Assembly (NCBI RefSeq): GCF_020181655.1
Contig: NZ_CP084032.1
Span: 2,976,001 to 3,040,000 of the forward strand
DNA from: Pectobacterium colocasium
GTDB lineage: Bacteria; Pseudomonadota; Gammaproteobacteria; Enterobacterales; Enterobacteriaceae
Reading direction: 5' to 3'
DNA: 64,000 bases
Part shown: in pieces, positions 39,467 to 48,005 of the stretch
Layout of the letters: the number at the start of each line of letters is the position of its first letter
How positions within the stretch are numbered: the stretch's first letter is position 1
Made by a program: the position numbers and the translations under genes
The notes under the pieces: model-generated
What the model saw: the letters and a program-made list of their open reading frames with translations, nothing else
Database searches by the model: none
Told to the model about the DNA's origin: nothing

Positions 39467-40105
39467 ATGAAAATTGCACTGATTAACGAGAACAGCCAGG
39501 CTGCCAAAAACGCCATCATCGCCGAGTCTCTGACCAAAGCGGTTGCACCATTGGGCCACACTGTACACAACTACGGTCAATACGCCGTTGAAGATACCGC
39601 ACAGCTGACCTACATCCAGAACGGTATTCTGGCTGCAATCCTGCTGAACTCTGGCGCTGCTGATTTCGTTGTGACCGGTTGTGGTACGGGCCAAGGCGCG
39701 ATGCTGGCGTGTAACTCCTTCCCTGGCGTAATCTGCGGTCTGGTTGTTGACCCATCTGATGCTTACCTGTTCTCTCAGATCAACAACGGTAACGCTGTAT
39801 CTGTTCCTTACGCTAAAGGCTTTGGCTGGGGCGCTGAACTGAACCTGGAAAACCTGTTTACCCAGTTGTTCAAAGAAGAAGGCGGCAGAGGCTATCCGAG
39901 CGATCGCGTTGCTCCTCAACAACGTAACAAGAAAATCCTGGATGCCGTAAAAGAAGTCACCTACAACGACCTGATCACCATTCTGAAAGGCCTCGATCAG
40001 GATCTGGTTAAAGGCGCCGTTGCTGGTCCTAAATTCCAGGAATACTTCTTCGCTAACAGCAAAGACGAAGCACTGACCAGCTACATCAAAACGCTGCTGG
40101 CGTAA
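39467..40105 (+). CDS. RpiB/LacA/LacB-family sugar-phosphate isomerase
   Basis: 212 residues. The family motif VTGCGTGQGAMLACNSFPGVICGLVVDPSDA and the following NNGNAVSVP align with RpiB/LacAB enzymes that interconvert aldose and ketose phosphates. It is about 60 residues longer than RpiB, with an extra C-terminal helical part. Codon use is strongly biased to the optimal set, like ompA, suggesting high expression. It stands alone between betT and tRNA-Ser with its own terminator. The physiological sugar is unknown. Confidence 0.82.
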   Translation: MKIALINENSQAAKNAIIAESLTKAVAPLGHTVHNYGQYAVEDTAQLTYIQNGILAAILLNSGAADFVVTGCGTGQGAMLACNSFPGVICGLVVDPSDAYLFSQINNGNAVSVPYAKGFGWGAELNLENLFTQLFKEEGGRGYPSDRVAPQQRNKKILDAVKEVTYNDLITILKGLDQDLVKGAVAGPKFQEYFFANSKDEALTSYIKTLLA

Positions 40106-40127
40106 TCGTCCACTCGCTGACAAACAC

Positions 40128-40157
40128 ACCACAGGCCATGGCGGTCTGTGGTTTTTT
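40128..40157 (+). terminator. Terminator of the RpiB-like gene
   Basis: ACCACAG / CTGTGGT stem with an 11-nt loop, followed by six T residues. Confidence 0.8.
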
Positions 40158-40323
40158 ATGCCCATTACCCACCCATTTTGCCTACATCTTAACGACACTA
40201 TTACGCGGACTATCCGTTACCGTTCAATGCTTAGCCAGCCGCACCGTTCGCGCTAAATACTGCTTGACCGGAGCTAAGCGACTCCCTATAGTAGCGCCCC
40301 GTTGCCCCTTGTAGGTAACCCCC

Positions 40324-40413
40324 GGTGAGGTGTCCGAGAGGCTGAAGGAGCACGCCTGGAAAGTGTGTATACGTGAAAACGTATCAAGGGTTCGAATCCC
40401 TTCCTCACCGCCA
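40324..40413 (+). tRNA. tRNA-Ser(GGA)
   Basis: 90 nt. The 5' GGTGAGG pairs with CCTCACC, with discriminator G and encoded CCA. The anticodon loop CTGGAAA gives anticodon GGA, with a long variable arm and TTCGAAT T-loop. This type reads UCC/UCU serine codons. Confidence 0.97.
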
Positions 40414-40416
40414 TAT

Positions 40417-40458
40417 AAAAGAAAACGCCCCTGACTCACGTCAGGGGCGTTTTCTTTT
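40417..40458 (+). terminator. Terminator of tRNA-Ser(GGA)
   Basis: A 19-bp perfect stem starting AAAAGAAAACGCCCCTGAC with a 4-nt loop, directly after the CCA. It is A- and T-flanked, so it could work in both directions. Confidence 0.93.
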
Positions 40459-40763
40459 ATGATACTAGAACGGATGAGAAGCCTTGACAGGATTGGCGTT
40501 TTGGGCCGCCAACGGTGGCCCAATCTCTATGGCATACTCATACCCGCAATGATTTAAAGTAACTCACAACACTTTCGACATTAAACGCTTCTACAACAGT
40601 TAAACACCCATCTTGCTGAAGAAGAAAACACAAATCCAACACAAGCATTACGGGCAACAGCGAGTAAATAAAGCTAAGGCAGCTTATAAACGGTGAGGCA
40701 TCGTAGGCTAAATATATTAAGCTGAGAAATAGCGAATAAGTGTTGTGCTAAAAAGGTGTCGTG
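40459..40763. other. Intergenic region downstream of tRNA-Ser
   Basis: About 300 bp with no supportable gene. The GC content drops from here to about 43.2 kb. Being 3' of a serine tRNA it is a plausible past integration site, but I see no repeat of the tRNA 3' end nearby. Confidence 0.35.
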
Positions 40764-41414
40764 ATGAATATCATTTTTTATTTGGACGGGACAATCATTG
40801 ACTCATTACCTGGTATACGTTCGAGCCTAGTTTACGCCATGCGCCAGCAAGGACATGTTATAGATGAGTTTATTGACATATCAATGTTAATTGGTCCACC
40901 GATGAACACTGTTGTTAGCTCACTACTCACGCCTTATAACGATGATAAAGTAATAGAGACGGTTAATATATATCGAGAACATTATGCCATGCATGGTGTC
41001 TATCAAGCCACACTCTATGACGGAATAAAAATAGCTCTTGGCGAATTAAAAGATAAAAATCATCGGTTATTTATCGCCACATCAAAACGACAACGATTTG
41101 CGGAAATAATATTAACCAATTTAAAACTCCGCTCATTATTCACTGATGTTATTGGAACACAAGAAGATGGAAGTCTGGATGATAAGAGTCTTCTTTTGTC
41201 AGCATTGATTCACAAGCATAATCTGAATATAAAAAATACCATCATGATTGGGGATAGAAAGGATGACATTATCAGCGCGCATAAAAATGGTGTATTTTAC
41301 ATCGGAGTGCTATGGGGATATGGCTCATCAGAGGAACTGTCTCTACATAACGCAGGCATAAAATGTCGTTCCCCGTTACAGTTAAATGATGTGATTGAAA
41401 AATCACCCCTTTGA
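40764..41414 (+). CDS. HAD-family phosphatase-like protein with substituted nucleophile
   Basis: 216 residues of the phosphoglycolate phosphatase-like HAD branch. It has motif I at residues 5-12, a four-helix cap, motif II (FIATSKRQRF) and motif IV (MIGDRKDDIISAHKNG). Motif I reads FYLDGTIIDS where the family has FDLDGTLIDS. The nucleophilic Asp is Tyr6 (codon tat; gat would be one change away), while the acid/base Asp8 is kept. The protein probably cannot form the phospho-aspartate and may be inactive or repurposed. The ATG at 40764 is preferred over the GTG before it. Composition is more AT-rich than the core genes. Confidence 0.82.
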   Translation: MNIIFYLDGTIIDSLPGIRSSLVYAMRQQGHVIDEFIDISMLIGPPMNTVVSSLLTPYNDDKVIETVNIYREHYAMHGVYQATLYDGIKIALGELKDKNHRLFIATSKRQRFAEIILTNLKLRSLFTDVIGTQEDGSLDDKSLLLSALIHKHNLNIKNTIMIGDRKDDIISAHKNGVFYIGVLWGYGSSEELSLHNAGIKCRSPLQLNDVIEKSPL

Positions 41415-41680
41415 TAATTAGCTTGATAATCACTTCCGAAAAACATGAACATCATCACACTCTGTATATTTTCACTCACCCTCACGGAACACTTTGAATG
41501 CCAAGCTGACTGCGTACACGCCCCCTCTAAACGTATTAGAAATAGAAAAATAAAAACCACGTCATGAAAAAATTTACCGCCTTCATCAAGATTAAGGTTG
41601 GCTTAATGTTATCTGGTTAAAAATAACAACACAGCCTTTCCATGCTATATCATAAATATTTACCGATGGAGGATATTGCT

Positions 41681-43267
41681 ATGAAAATCGTAAAAAAACT
41701 GGCTTTAGCTATGAGCATTTTTGCGCTGGCATTGGTCTGTGTCGGTGGATTTGGTCTGAACGCACTCAGTTTATCAAAAGATCGTTTTGAATATGTGATG
41801 ACGAATACATTGCCTAGCATAGACAAACTTAATACCGCTAACCGGGCTATCAATGATGTACGGGCGTATCTGTTACAATTCCTGCTGATTTCAGACCCAC
41901 AGCAGAAACAAGAAAAGAAGCAAGAGATAGTCAGTACATTAGATGAAACGGAAAGAAACATTAATGACTATCTGAAAAATGATATTTCAGATGATCACGA
42001 TCTCAGTATGTCGAAGCAGAATATCGAAGCCTTCAACAATTATAAAAATACAGTTATGGCTGCTATTGACGAAAACGCAGCCACAACCAGTGCCTCTTCA
42101 GAAAAATTAAAAATCGCTCAAATAGAGAAAACATTGTTTCAAGGATTTAATGAGCAATATCAATATAATTTTACTTTAGCACGAAATCTTGAGGCGGATA
42201 ATACAAATAACTTCCACCTAACAACACTCATGCTAACCGGACTCATCATTGGTGCATTGGTGCTAGCTGGTACTTTATCGCTGATGATCTTGCGCTATGT
42301 GCGGACAAGTCTAAATAATCTGCGGCAGAAGCTGACAACGATTAGTGAAACATTAGATTTAACCCAACAAGCCGATGCTCAGCGTAATGATGAGATAGGC
42401 CAGACAGCACTCGCTTTTAACTCGTTAATTACACGCTTCGCGGATGTTCTAAGCCATGTACATGCTTCAAGCGAAAGTGTCGCCATTGCCTCAAGCGAAA
42501 TAGCAACAGCGAATATTGATCTCTCAGCCAGAACAGAAGAACAAGCATCATCACTTGCCCAAACAGCAGCCAGCATGCATGAATTATCATCAACGGTAGA
42601 AAGTAACGTTGAAAACATGATGCAAGCAAATCTGCTTGGCAGAAAAGCCAATGATGTTGTCGAACATGGTAACGATGCTGTTTCACGCATGATTCAAGCC
42701 ATGGAGGAAATCGCGAATGGTTCATCAAAAGTAGCCGAAATTACTAACCTTATCGAAGGTATTGCTTTCCAGACCAATATTCTGGCGCTCAATGCCGCCG
42801 TTGAAGCAGCCCGAGCAGGTGAACATGGTCGTGGATTTGCCGTTGTCGCTAGTGAAGTCAGAACACTTTCACAACGTTCATCTTCTGCGGCGAAAGAGAT
42901 CAAAACGCTGATAGATAATGCGCAAGCTGCCGTTAAAAATGGCTCATCTCAGGCCGGAGAAGTCAGAGACTCCATTATTAATGTCAAAGATGTCATTAAG
43001 AATGTATCTGATTTGATCAATGAAGTTTCGCTGGCATCAGAGGAACAAAGTCGTGGTATCGCACAAATTAATATTGCCGTAAATCAGATGGAAGGAGTAA
43101 CCCAGCAGAACGCAGCCATGGTTGAGCAGGCTTCTTCCGCTGCGGACTCCTTAAGTGAGCAAGCGGCAAAACTGCGCAATGCTGTCGATGAATTCAAATT
43201 GAATAGCGCAAGCAAAGGCAATAGTATCTCCGCCCGCCCTTTGCAGTTAGTAACCATCTATGAATAA
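41681..43267 (+). CDS. Methyl-accepting chemotaxis protein
   Basis: 528 residues from the ATG at 41681, which follows GGAGG; the frame is open to 41642. The first transmembrane helix (LALAMSIFALALVCVGGFGL) is followed by a periplasmic four-helix-bundle ligand domain and the second helix (TLMLTGLIIGALVLAGTLSLMIL, near residue 185). A HAMP domain and the conserved signalling tip (IEGIAFQTNILALNAAVEAA) complete it. It lacks an NWETF-like C-terminal tether (ends QLVTIYE), so it depends on other receptors for efficient methylation. Ligand unknown. Confidence 0.93.
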   Translation: MKIVKKLALAMSIFALALVCVGGFGLNALSLSKDRFEYVMTNTLPSIDKLNTANRAINDVRAYLLQFLLISDPQQKQEKKQEIVSTLDETERNINDYLKNDISDDHDLSMSKQNIEAFNNYKNTVMAAIDENAATTSASSEKLKIAQIEKTLFQGFNEQYQYNFTLARNLEADNTNNFHLTTLMLTGLIIGALVLAGTLSLMILRYVRTSLNNLRQKLTTISETLDLTQQADAQRNDEIGQTALAFNSLITRFADVLSHVHASSESVAIASSEIATANIDLSARTEEQASSLAQTAASMHELSSTVESNVENMMQANLLGRKANDVVEHGNDAVSRMIQAMEEIANGSSKVAEITNLIEGIAFQTNILALNAAVEAARAGEHGRGFAVVASEVRTLSQRSSSAAKEIKTLIDNAQAAVKNGSSQAGEVRDSIINVKDVIKNVSDLINEVSLASEEQSRGIAQINIAVNQMEGVTQQNAAMVEQASSAADSLSEQAAKLRNAVDEFKLNSASKGNSISARPLQLVTIYE

Positions 43268-43308
43268 CTGCGGCACTATTATGTTTCGATGATGATGCTT
43301 CAGTAATG

Positions 43309-43345
43309 AATAAGGCCCTGAGTGCAACATACTCAGGGCCTTATT
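43309..43345. terminator. Bidirectional terminator between the chemoreceptor and phoH
   Basis: A 15-bp perfect stem AATAAGGCCCTGAGT / ACTCAGGGCCTTATT with a 7-nt loop between convergent genes. Confidence 0.92.
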
Positions 43346-43359
43346 ATAGAAGATGAGCT

Positions 43360-44148
43360 TTAGCTATAGGCATGGAGCGTACGCTGGCACAAGGCCGAAC
43401 GTACGCAATCCTCTTTACCGAAAGAGACCACGCCAATCATATCATCCTCAACAAAGCGCTCCAGTGCGTCGCGCAGGCCAGATTTCACCCCGGCAGGCAA
43501 GTCACACTGCGTCACATCACCATTGACGATAACCGTGACATTCTCGCCTAAACGCGTCAGGAACATTTTCATTTGGTTCACCGTCACGTTTTGCGCCTCA
43601 TCCAGAATCACAACCGCATTTTCAAATGTCCGCCCGCGCATATACGCAAAAGGCGCAATTTCGACTTTGGCGATTTCCGGCCGCAGACAATACTGCATGA
43701 AAGAAGCCCCCAGCCGACGCAAAAGTATGTCGTAAACCGGACGGAAATAAGGCGCAAACTTCTCCGCAATATCTCCGGGTAAAAAGCCAAGATCCTCGTC
43801 GGCCTGTAATACCGGCCGCGTAACAATAATACGCTCAACCTCTTTATGGATTAGTGCCTCCGCCGCTTTCGCAGCGCTCAGATACGTTTTACCGCAGCCA
43901 GCTTCACCTGTGGCAAAAATCAACTGTTTGTTTTCTATCGCAGACAAGTAATGTTCCTGGGCAGCCGTACGAGCTTGAATAGCAGAATTATCGCGATTCT
44001 CACGCGCCATTCCGATTGCTTCAATCCCGCCCATCTGTACCAGAGAAGTGACCGATTCTTCCTCACGCTGACGATGGCTACGCGACTCACGACGAATAAC
44101 GCGTTTTGCTTCACGACGAGCCTTGATCACTGCTTTTTGTCTTCCCAT
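43360..44148 (-). CDS. phoH: PhoH ATPase
   Basis: 262 residues. The Walker A motif FATGEAGCGKTYLSAAKAAE lies near residue 80 and Walker B is VVILDEAQNV. The protein matches E. coli PhoH closely to the shared C-terminus RSALCQRTLHAYS. PhoH is a cytoplasmic ATP-binding protein induced by phosphate starvation in E. coli. AAGGTG precedes the ATG. A Pho-box-like sequence about 400 bp upstream may be relevant. Confidence 0.94.
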   Translation of the reverse strand: MGRQKAVIKARREAKRVIRRESRSHRQREEESVTSLVQMGGIEAIGMARENRDNSAIQARTAAQEHYLSAIENKQLIFATGEAGCGKTYLSAAKAAEALIHKEVERIIVTRPVLQADEDLGFLPGDIAEKFAPYFRPVYDILLRRLGASFMQYCLRPEIAKVEIAPFAYMRGRTFENAVVILDEAQNVTVNQMKMFLTRLGENVTVIVNGDVTQCDLPAGVKSGLRDALERFVEDDMIGVVSFGKEDCVRSALCQRTLHAYS

Positions 44149-44679
44149 AGTGGCACCTTACAGTTTGTTTCACTTACCGCACTGGTCTACAGCGCGTGAC
44201 GTTTAACTCACTACTGAGGTTAGGCTTCCTTATTAAGCCAATAGCGGACAGAAAATACACATGATTCATCCACGAACCGAGTGGAAAATGGACAATACAT
44301 TGATGGATAGAAAGAGAAAATACACGGAAAGTTTGGGTAACCAGAGAATGGCACAGCGTTGAAAATAAGTGGGAGGAACATCCCTCGCATCGGCGAGTCA
44401 GCAGCGTAGAATCTTGACATCGACTACAAAGTCCAAAAAAGGACATTACCATTCGCGTTCCTCACTGTGACAACGACTATTCCACTGAATAATGATTGAT
44501 CGCATCGTAGAACTACTGCTAACCATTGCCTAAAAATTAGTGCCGAATGATTTCAGTAGTATGACAGTGCAATAATTTGCCCCTAGAATGCAAGCATTTT
44601 TTACACTGTCATAACATTTACGTATAGTCAGTATCCCATGGTTTGGCAATGTCAGCCTAAAAATGACGCATTATGTGCG
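44149..44679. promoter_or_regulatory. phoH upstream region with possible Pho boxes
   Basis: About 530 bp without a supportable gene. Two CTGTCATA half-sites face each other (44560-44567 on the minus strand, 44606-44613 on the plus strand) within a longer inverted repeat. On the minus strand CTGTCATACTACTGAAAT (44550-44567) has the 7-4-7 layout of a PhoB box, with a weaker second half. It is far (about 400 bp) from phoH, so the assignment is tentative. Confidence 0.35.
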
Positions 44680-45195
44680 TCAGAAATGCCGCTGCCAGTC
44701 CAGATATTGATCGTATTTTCGTAAGGCACTGCGGTAAATATTTTGCTCAATATCGGGAAGGTAATCACACACGCGCTGCTGTACCCCATCGCGGTGCCGG
44801 GAAAAGGTTTCTGTGGGATAGTTATTGGCAGCCAGCAGTTCGTCCAACCGCCGCAGGCGAATGACATACTCGCGCATCGTGCTATGGCGGACTTCAGTCT
44901 GCTCGATCAGATACTGTGTGAAAGCTTTAATATCGAAATAGCTAGCAGTCGTATTGCATAATATTTCGCTACAAAAGCGGCAGAGTGGGATTAATTCCTG
45001 TTGCAGACCGGACCATATTTCGTCATCAATAAGCCTGTCGATGTTGCCAATCGATTTTTTATTAATGAGCTGATTGCGAAATACCAGTGAAACGCGGTCG
45101 AGTTCTTTATCACACTGGGAACAGTTGGTCTGTCTGTGTTTGAAGTCTTTCAGATAACGGCTTAGCAGCTGTTTCTTCCGAATTGATGGGTGCAT
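44680..45195 (-). CDS. fliZ: Flagellar regulator FliZ
   Basis: 171 residues. SRYLKDFKHRQTNCSQC at the start and STMREYVIRLRRLDELLAANNY in the middle match E. coli FliZ (183 aa), including the region resembling the DNA-contacting part of sigma-S. FliZ represses sigma-S-dependent genes and supports FlhDC activity. It sits downstream of fliA on the same strand, but 201 bp away, a wider gap than in E. coli. Ends without the E. coli Ser-rich tail. Confidence 0.93.
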   Translation of the reverse strand: MHPSIRKKQLLSRYLKDFKHRQTNCSQCDKELDRVSLVFRNQLINKKSIGNIDRLIDDEIWSGLQQELIPLCRFCSEILCNTTASYFDIKAFTQYLIEQTEVRHSTMREYVIRLRRLDELLAANNYPTETFSRHRDGVQQRVCDYLPDIEQNIYRSALRKYDQYLDWQRHF

Positions 45196-45396
45196 GAATC
45201 CATTCCATGACGATATATAACTTCAATGTGAAGCAATAGCACCTTCATTACGCCAGAAATGTTGGAGTGCTAAAAACAGGTAGCATTAATCATTTAAATA
45301 CAGACGAAAAACACTCATCAATATTCAAACGTTGCCATGATCCTGCGCTTCAGAGACTGAAGATATATTTGATAACAGTATTCCTACGCAGCGCAA

Positions 45397-46119
45397 TTAA
45401 ACATCGTTCATTAATTTCACGCGCAGGCGCTTTATCGCCTGGCTATGCAACTGACTGACTCTCGACTCCCCGACTTCGAGAACGGCACCGATCTCTTTCA
45501 GGTTCAACTCTTCCTGATAGTAGAGCGTCAATACCAATTTCTCACGCTCTGGCAGGCTTTCAATCGCGTCCATTACACGATGGCGCAAATTACCTTCCAT
45601 CAGTTGATGCAATGGGTTCGCATCTTCATTGCCTTCCAGTAGAGCCTCTGCGCTGTCACCATGTTCTTCGCGCCATTCATCGTAAGAAAAAAGCTGGCTG
45701 TTGTTCGTATCCAGCAATATCTGACGATAATCCTCAAGCGTGATATTCAGGGCCTGCGCAACCTCCTGCTCCGTTGGAGTACGACCGAGCTGTTGTTCAG
45801 CCTGCTGCATTGCTTGTGCCACTTCCCGTGCATTACGCCGTACACTGCGTGGAGCCCAATCACGACTGCGTAATTCATCTAGCATCGAACCGCGGATTCG
45901 TTGAACGGCATAGGTAGTAAACGCAGTACCTTGCAACGAATCATAGCGCTCGACGGCACTGAGCAAACCGATACCACCAGCCTGTAGCAGATCGTCAAGC
46001 TCAACGCTCGCGGGGAGACGAACCTGTAAACGCAAGGCTTCATGGCGCACTAGTGGAACATAGCGCTTCCAGAGGGAATTCTTATCCATTGTGCCTTCGG
46101 CGGTATACAAATCGCTCAC
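45397..46119 (-). CDS. fliA: RNA polymerase sigma factor for flagellar operons (sigma-28)
   Basis: 240 residues of a group 3 sigma factor. Region 2 (DLLQAGGIGLLSAVERYDSLQGTAFTTYAVQRIRGSMLDELR), region 3 (GRTPTEQEVAQALNI) and region 4 (LNLKEIGAVLEVGESRVSQLHSQAIKRLR) are clear. It directs transcription of late flagellar and chemotaxis genes; matching promoters are visible at fliC and fliD in this window. Its upstream neighbour is the glycosylation island. Confidence 0.97.
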   Translation of the reverse strand: MSDLYTAEGTMDKNSLWKRYVPLVRHEALRLQVRLPASVELDDLLQAGGIGLLSAVERYDSLQGTAFTTYAVQRIRGSMLDELRSRDWAPRSVRRNAREVAQAMQQAEQQLGRTPTEQEVAQALNITLEDYRQILLDTNNSQLFSYDEWREEHGDSAEALLEGNEDANPLHQLMEGNLRHRVMDAIESLPEREKLVLTLYYQEELNLKEIGAVLEVGESRVSQLHSQAIKRLRVKLMNDV

Positions 46120-46581
46120 AGTGACAAATACCTACGATGATAATGTTATCGACACTATTATGCTTTTAGGTAGGGTAGCCAATCGTCTGAATAGCGTCAA
46201 AAAAGAAGGGTTATTCCTGCTATGTATGGCAGAATTTGGTAAAGAGTCTGCGGTGAGAAACACAAATGGTAGACACATAGGGTGTAATACGACACCAAAT
46301 TTGTGATGTATCTCTACTTCTGAAGGGAGCAAATTTAGCGCAGACACAAATAGGTAAACCGCACTTCTCCCTCAGAGAGTCAACTGTAATGTGAAACGTT
46401 TAGTACCGGTAGATATAAGCACTAATGATGCCAAAGGCATTATAGTCAATAATATAAAAGTCTACGCGCATTCACTCGGCCCCTTTATCTATCGTCGATG
46501 GCGGGCAAGTATAAAATTGTTATCACAGATAAATTAATATAGTATTGAGAGATATCAAGCCTTTGAAAATGTGGTGTATAA
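46120..46581. other. Intergenic region between fliA and the glycosyltransferase gene
   Basis: About 460 bp of AT-rich DNA between two divergent genes. It should hold the FlhDC-dependent fliA promoter and the promoter of the plus-strand gene. I could not fit a good sigma-28 motif in either direction. Confidence 0.35.
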
Positions 46582-47640
46582 ATGATATCAGTCTGCATGA
46601 TCGTGAAAAATGAAGCTTTGCACTTAGGTAACTCGCTGAAAGAAATTGCAAAGTATTTTGACGACATTGTTGTCGTTGACACAGGTTCGACCGATAACTC
46701 AAAAAATATCGCCAGAAGTTTTACTGACAAAGTTTATGACTTTGAATGGATATCAGATTTCTCTGCTGCGAGAAATTACTCACTGCAATTTGCCAAGTAT
46801 GATTGGATTTTAGTTGTTGATGCCGATGAAGTGATTAATAAATTTGATGTAGCATTGCTTTCAGAGCTTATTAACACACATCCGACACAGGTAGGCGCTG
46901 TAGAAATTGCCAGCGTAACTAATGATGAAAGTTCGGAAGAAGCAGATTTAATTCAAGAACGTATAAGTCGCATTTTCAATAAAAATTATTATGAATTTTT
47001 CGGTATTATTCATGAACAAATTTATAAGAAAAATACGGGAAAAGCACCAGATGGACGTTTTGACGCCCCTCTATCCTTTATTCATAATGGTTACACAAAA
47101 GAAGTTATAGAAAACAAAAACAAGATCGCTCGAAATATTACATTACTCCAACACGCCATCAATAAAACAAGTGATGACGCTTACCTACATTATCAATTAG
47201 GAAAAAGTTACTATCTGGGGAAAGATTATGAGCGAGCAGCACAAAGTTTTGAAACATCACTACATCTACAAAAAGGTATGCATCAGGATTACAATGAAGT
47301 CCTGATTGAATGCTACGGTTATTGTTTAATTAACACCGCACAGTATGAAAAAGCATTAGAAATTTTACAATATGAAGATCTCTGCTCCTCAACCGACTTC
47401 ATGTTTTTAAAAGCATTAATACTCATGAATAACGCTGATTTTCAGAATGCTATCAATGCATTTCAGCTCTGCACGAAGATGGGGCCAGGTCGAAAACAAG
47501 GTGTTGGAACGTATAAAGCCAATTACAACATAGCAGTTATATTGGAGTGTTTTGGTATGAAGTCTGAAGCTCTTGATTATTACCAACGATGCGGGAAGTA
47601 TAAGCTAGCGCTTGAAGGGATAATCCGAATCACTCAATAA
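46582..47640 (+). CDS. GT2 (SunS-like) glycosyltransferase with C-terminal TPR repeats
   Basis: 352 residues. The N-terminal GT2 domain opens ISVCMIVKNEALHL, with DTGSTDNS at 34-41 and the metal-binding DADE at 80-83. The pattern DFSAARNYSLQFA and HNGYTKEVIENKNKIARNI follows SunS-type glycosyltransferases, which glycosylate peptides. From about residue 200 on there are tetratricopeptide-like repeats (AYLHYQLGKSYYLGKDYERAAQSFE) that could hold a protein substrate. Beside fliA and in the flagellar island it is a good candidate for a flagellin O-glycosyltransferase. AT-rich relative to the core. Confidence 0.8.
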   Translation: MISVCMIVKNEALHLGNSLKEIAKYFDDIVVVDTGSTDNSKNIARSFTDKVYDFEWISDFSAARNYSLQFAKYDWILVVDADEVINKFDVALLSELINTHPTQVGAVEIASVTNDESSEEADLIQERISRIFNKNYYEFFGIIHEQIYKKNTGKAPDGRFDAPLSFIHNGYTKEVIENKNKIARNITLLQHAINKTSDDAYLHYQLGKSYYLGKDYERAAQSFETSLHLQKGMHQDYNEVLIECYGYCLINTAQYEKALEILQYEDLCSSTDFMFLKALILMNNADFQNAINAFQLCTKMGPGRKQGVGTYKANYNIAVILECFGMKSEALDYYQRCGKYKLALEGIIRITQ

Positions 47641-47660
47641 AACCGTTTTATAATAACTGG

Positions 47661-47804
47661 CGAGACCTCACTTTTAATCTTCAGAAGATCACGGAGACTC
47701 TGATGGCTATTATTATATCTCATAGACTGCCTGCTTCTAGGTACTGTACACAGAAACATGCAGACGGTCGAAAACTTCCGCAACGAAATAACATCGTTCA
47801 GTGA
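47661..47804 (+). pseudogene. Remnant of an ABC-transporter ATPase gene
   Basis: One frame reads NLQKITETLMAIIISHRLPASR, resembling the region between the D-loop and the H-loop of export-type ABC ATPases (typically NM..I..GRTVIIIAHRLST). IIISHRL is the H-loop itself. The reading frame then degenerates and stops at 47804, and no upstream domain remains. I interpret it as the end of a deleted exporter gene next to the glycosyltransferase. The fragment is short, so chance resemblance cannot be excluded. Confidence 0.4.
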
Positions 47805-48005
47805 TTTTACGGACGGTTATTTATTAAATTCAGGTGTAAATTGTGATTCGCTAATACGTTATTCATTACTCAAATTATAGGGTAAGCTCAGATTGCCCGC
47901 CCTGACGGGAGCAGTCTATCTACTATTCGGGAGTGTCTAGATTATCTCTAGCGATTCAGACAACATATTTAGCTCACGTCAACAGGTAATAAATACATAT
48001 CACTA

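Noticed and set aside
39428..40198. 256-codon minus-strand frame
   Set aside because: Antisense to the strongly codon-biased RpiB-like gene; codon bias often opens the opposite strand.
40224..40523. 99-codon minus-strand frame containing EEGIRTLDTFSRIHTFQACSF
   Set aside because: It is the antisense of tRNA-Ser(GGA). This EEGIRTLD type of translation is a well-known false gene in bacterial annotations.
44174..44452. 92-codon minus-strand frame between phoH and fliZ
   Set aside because: Cys/Ser-rich translation without similarity or ribosome site; treated as non-coding.
46140..46175. Possible sigma-28 promoter of fliA (TAAA and GTCGATAA on the minus strand)
   Set aside because: The spacer between the two parts is 11 bp instead of 15, so the match is probably chance.
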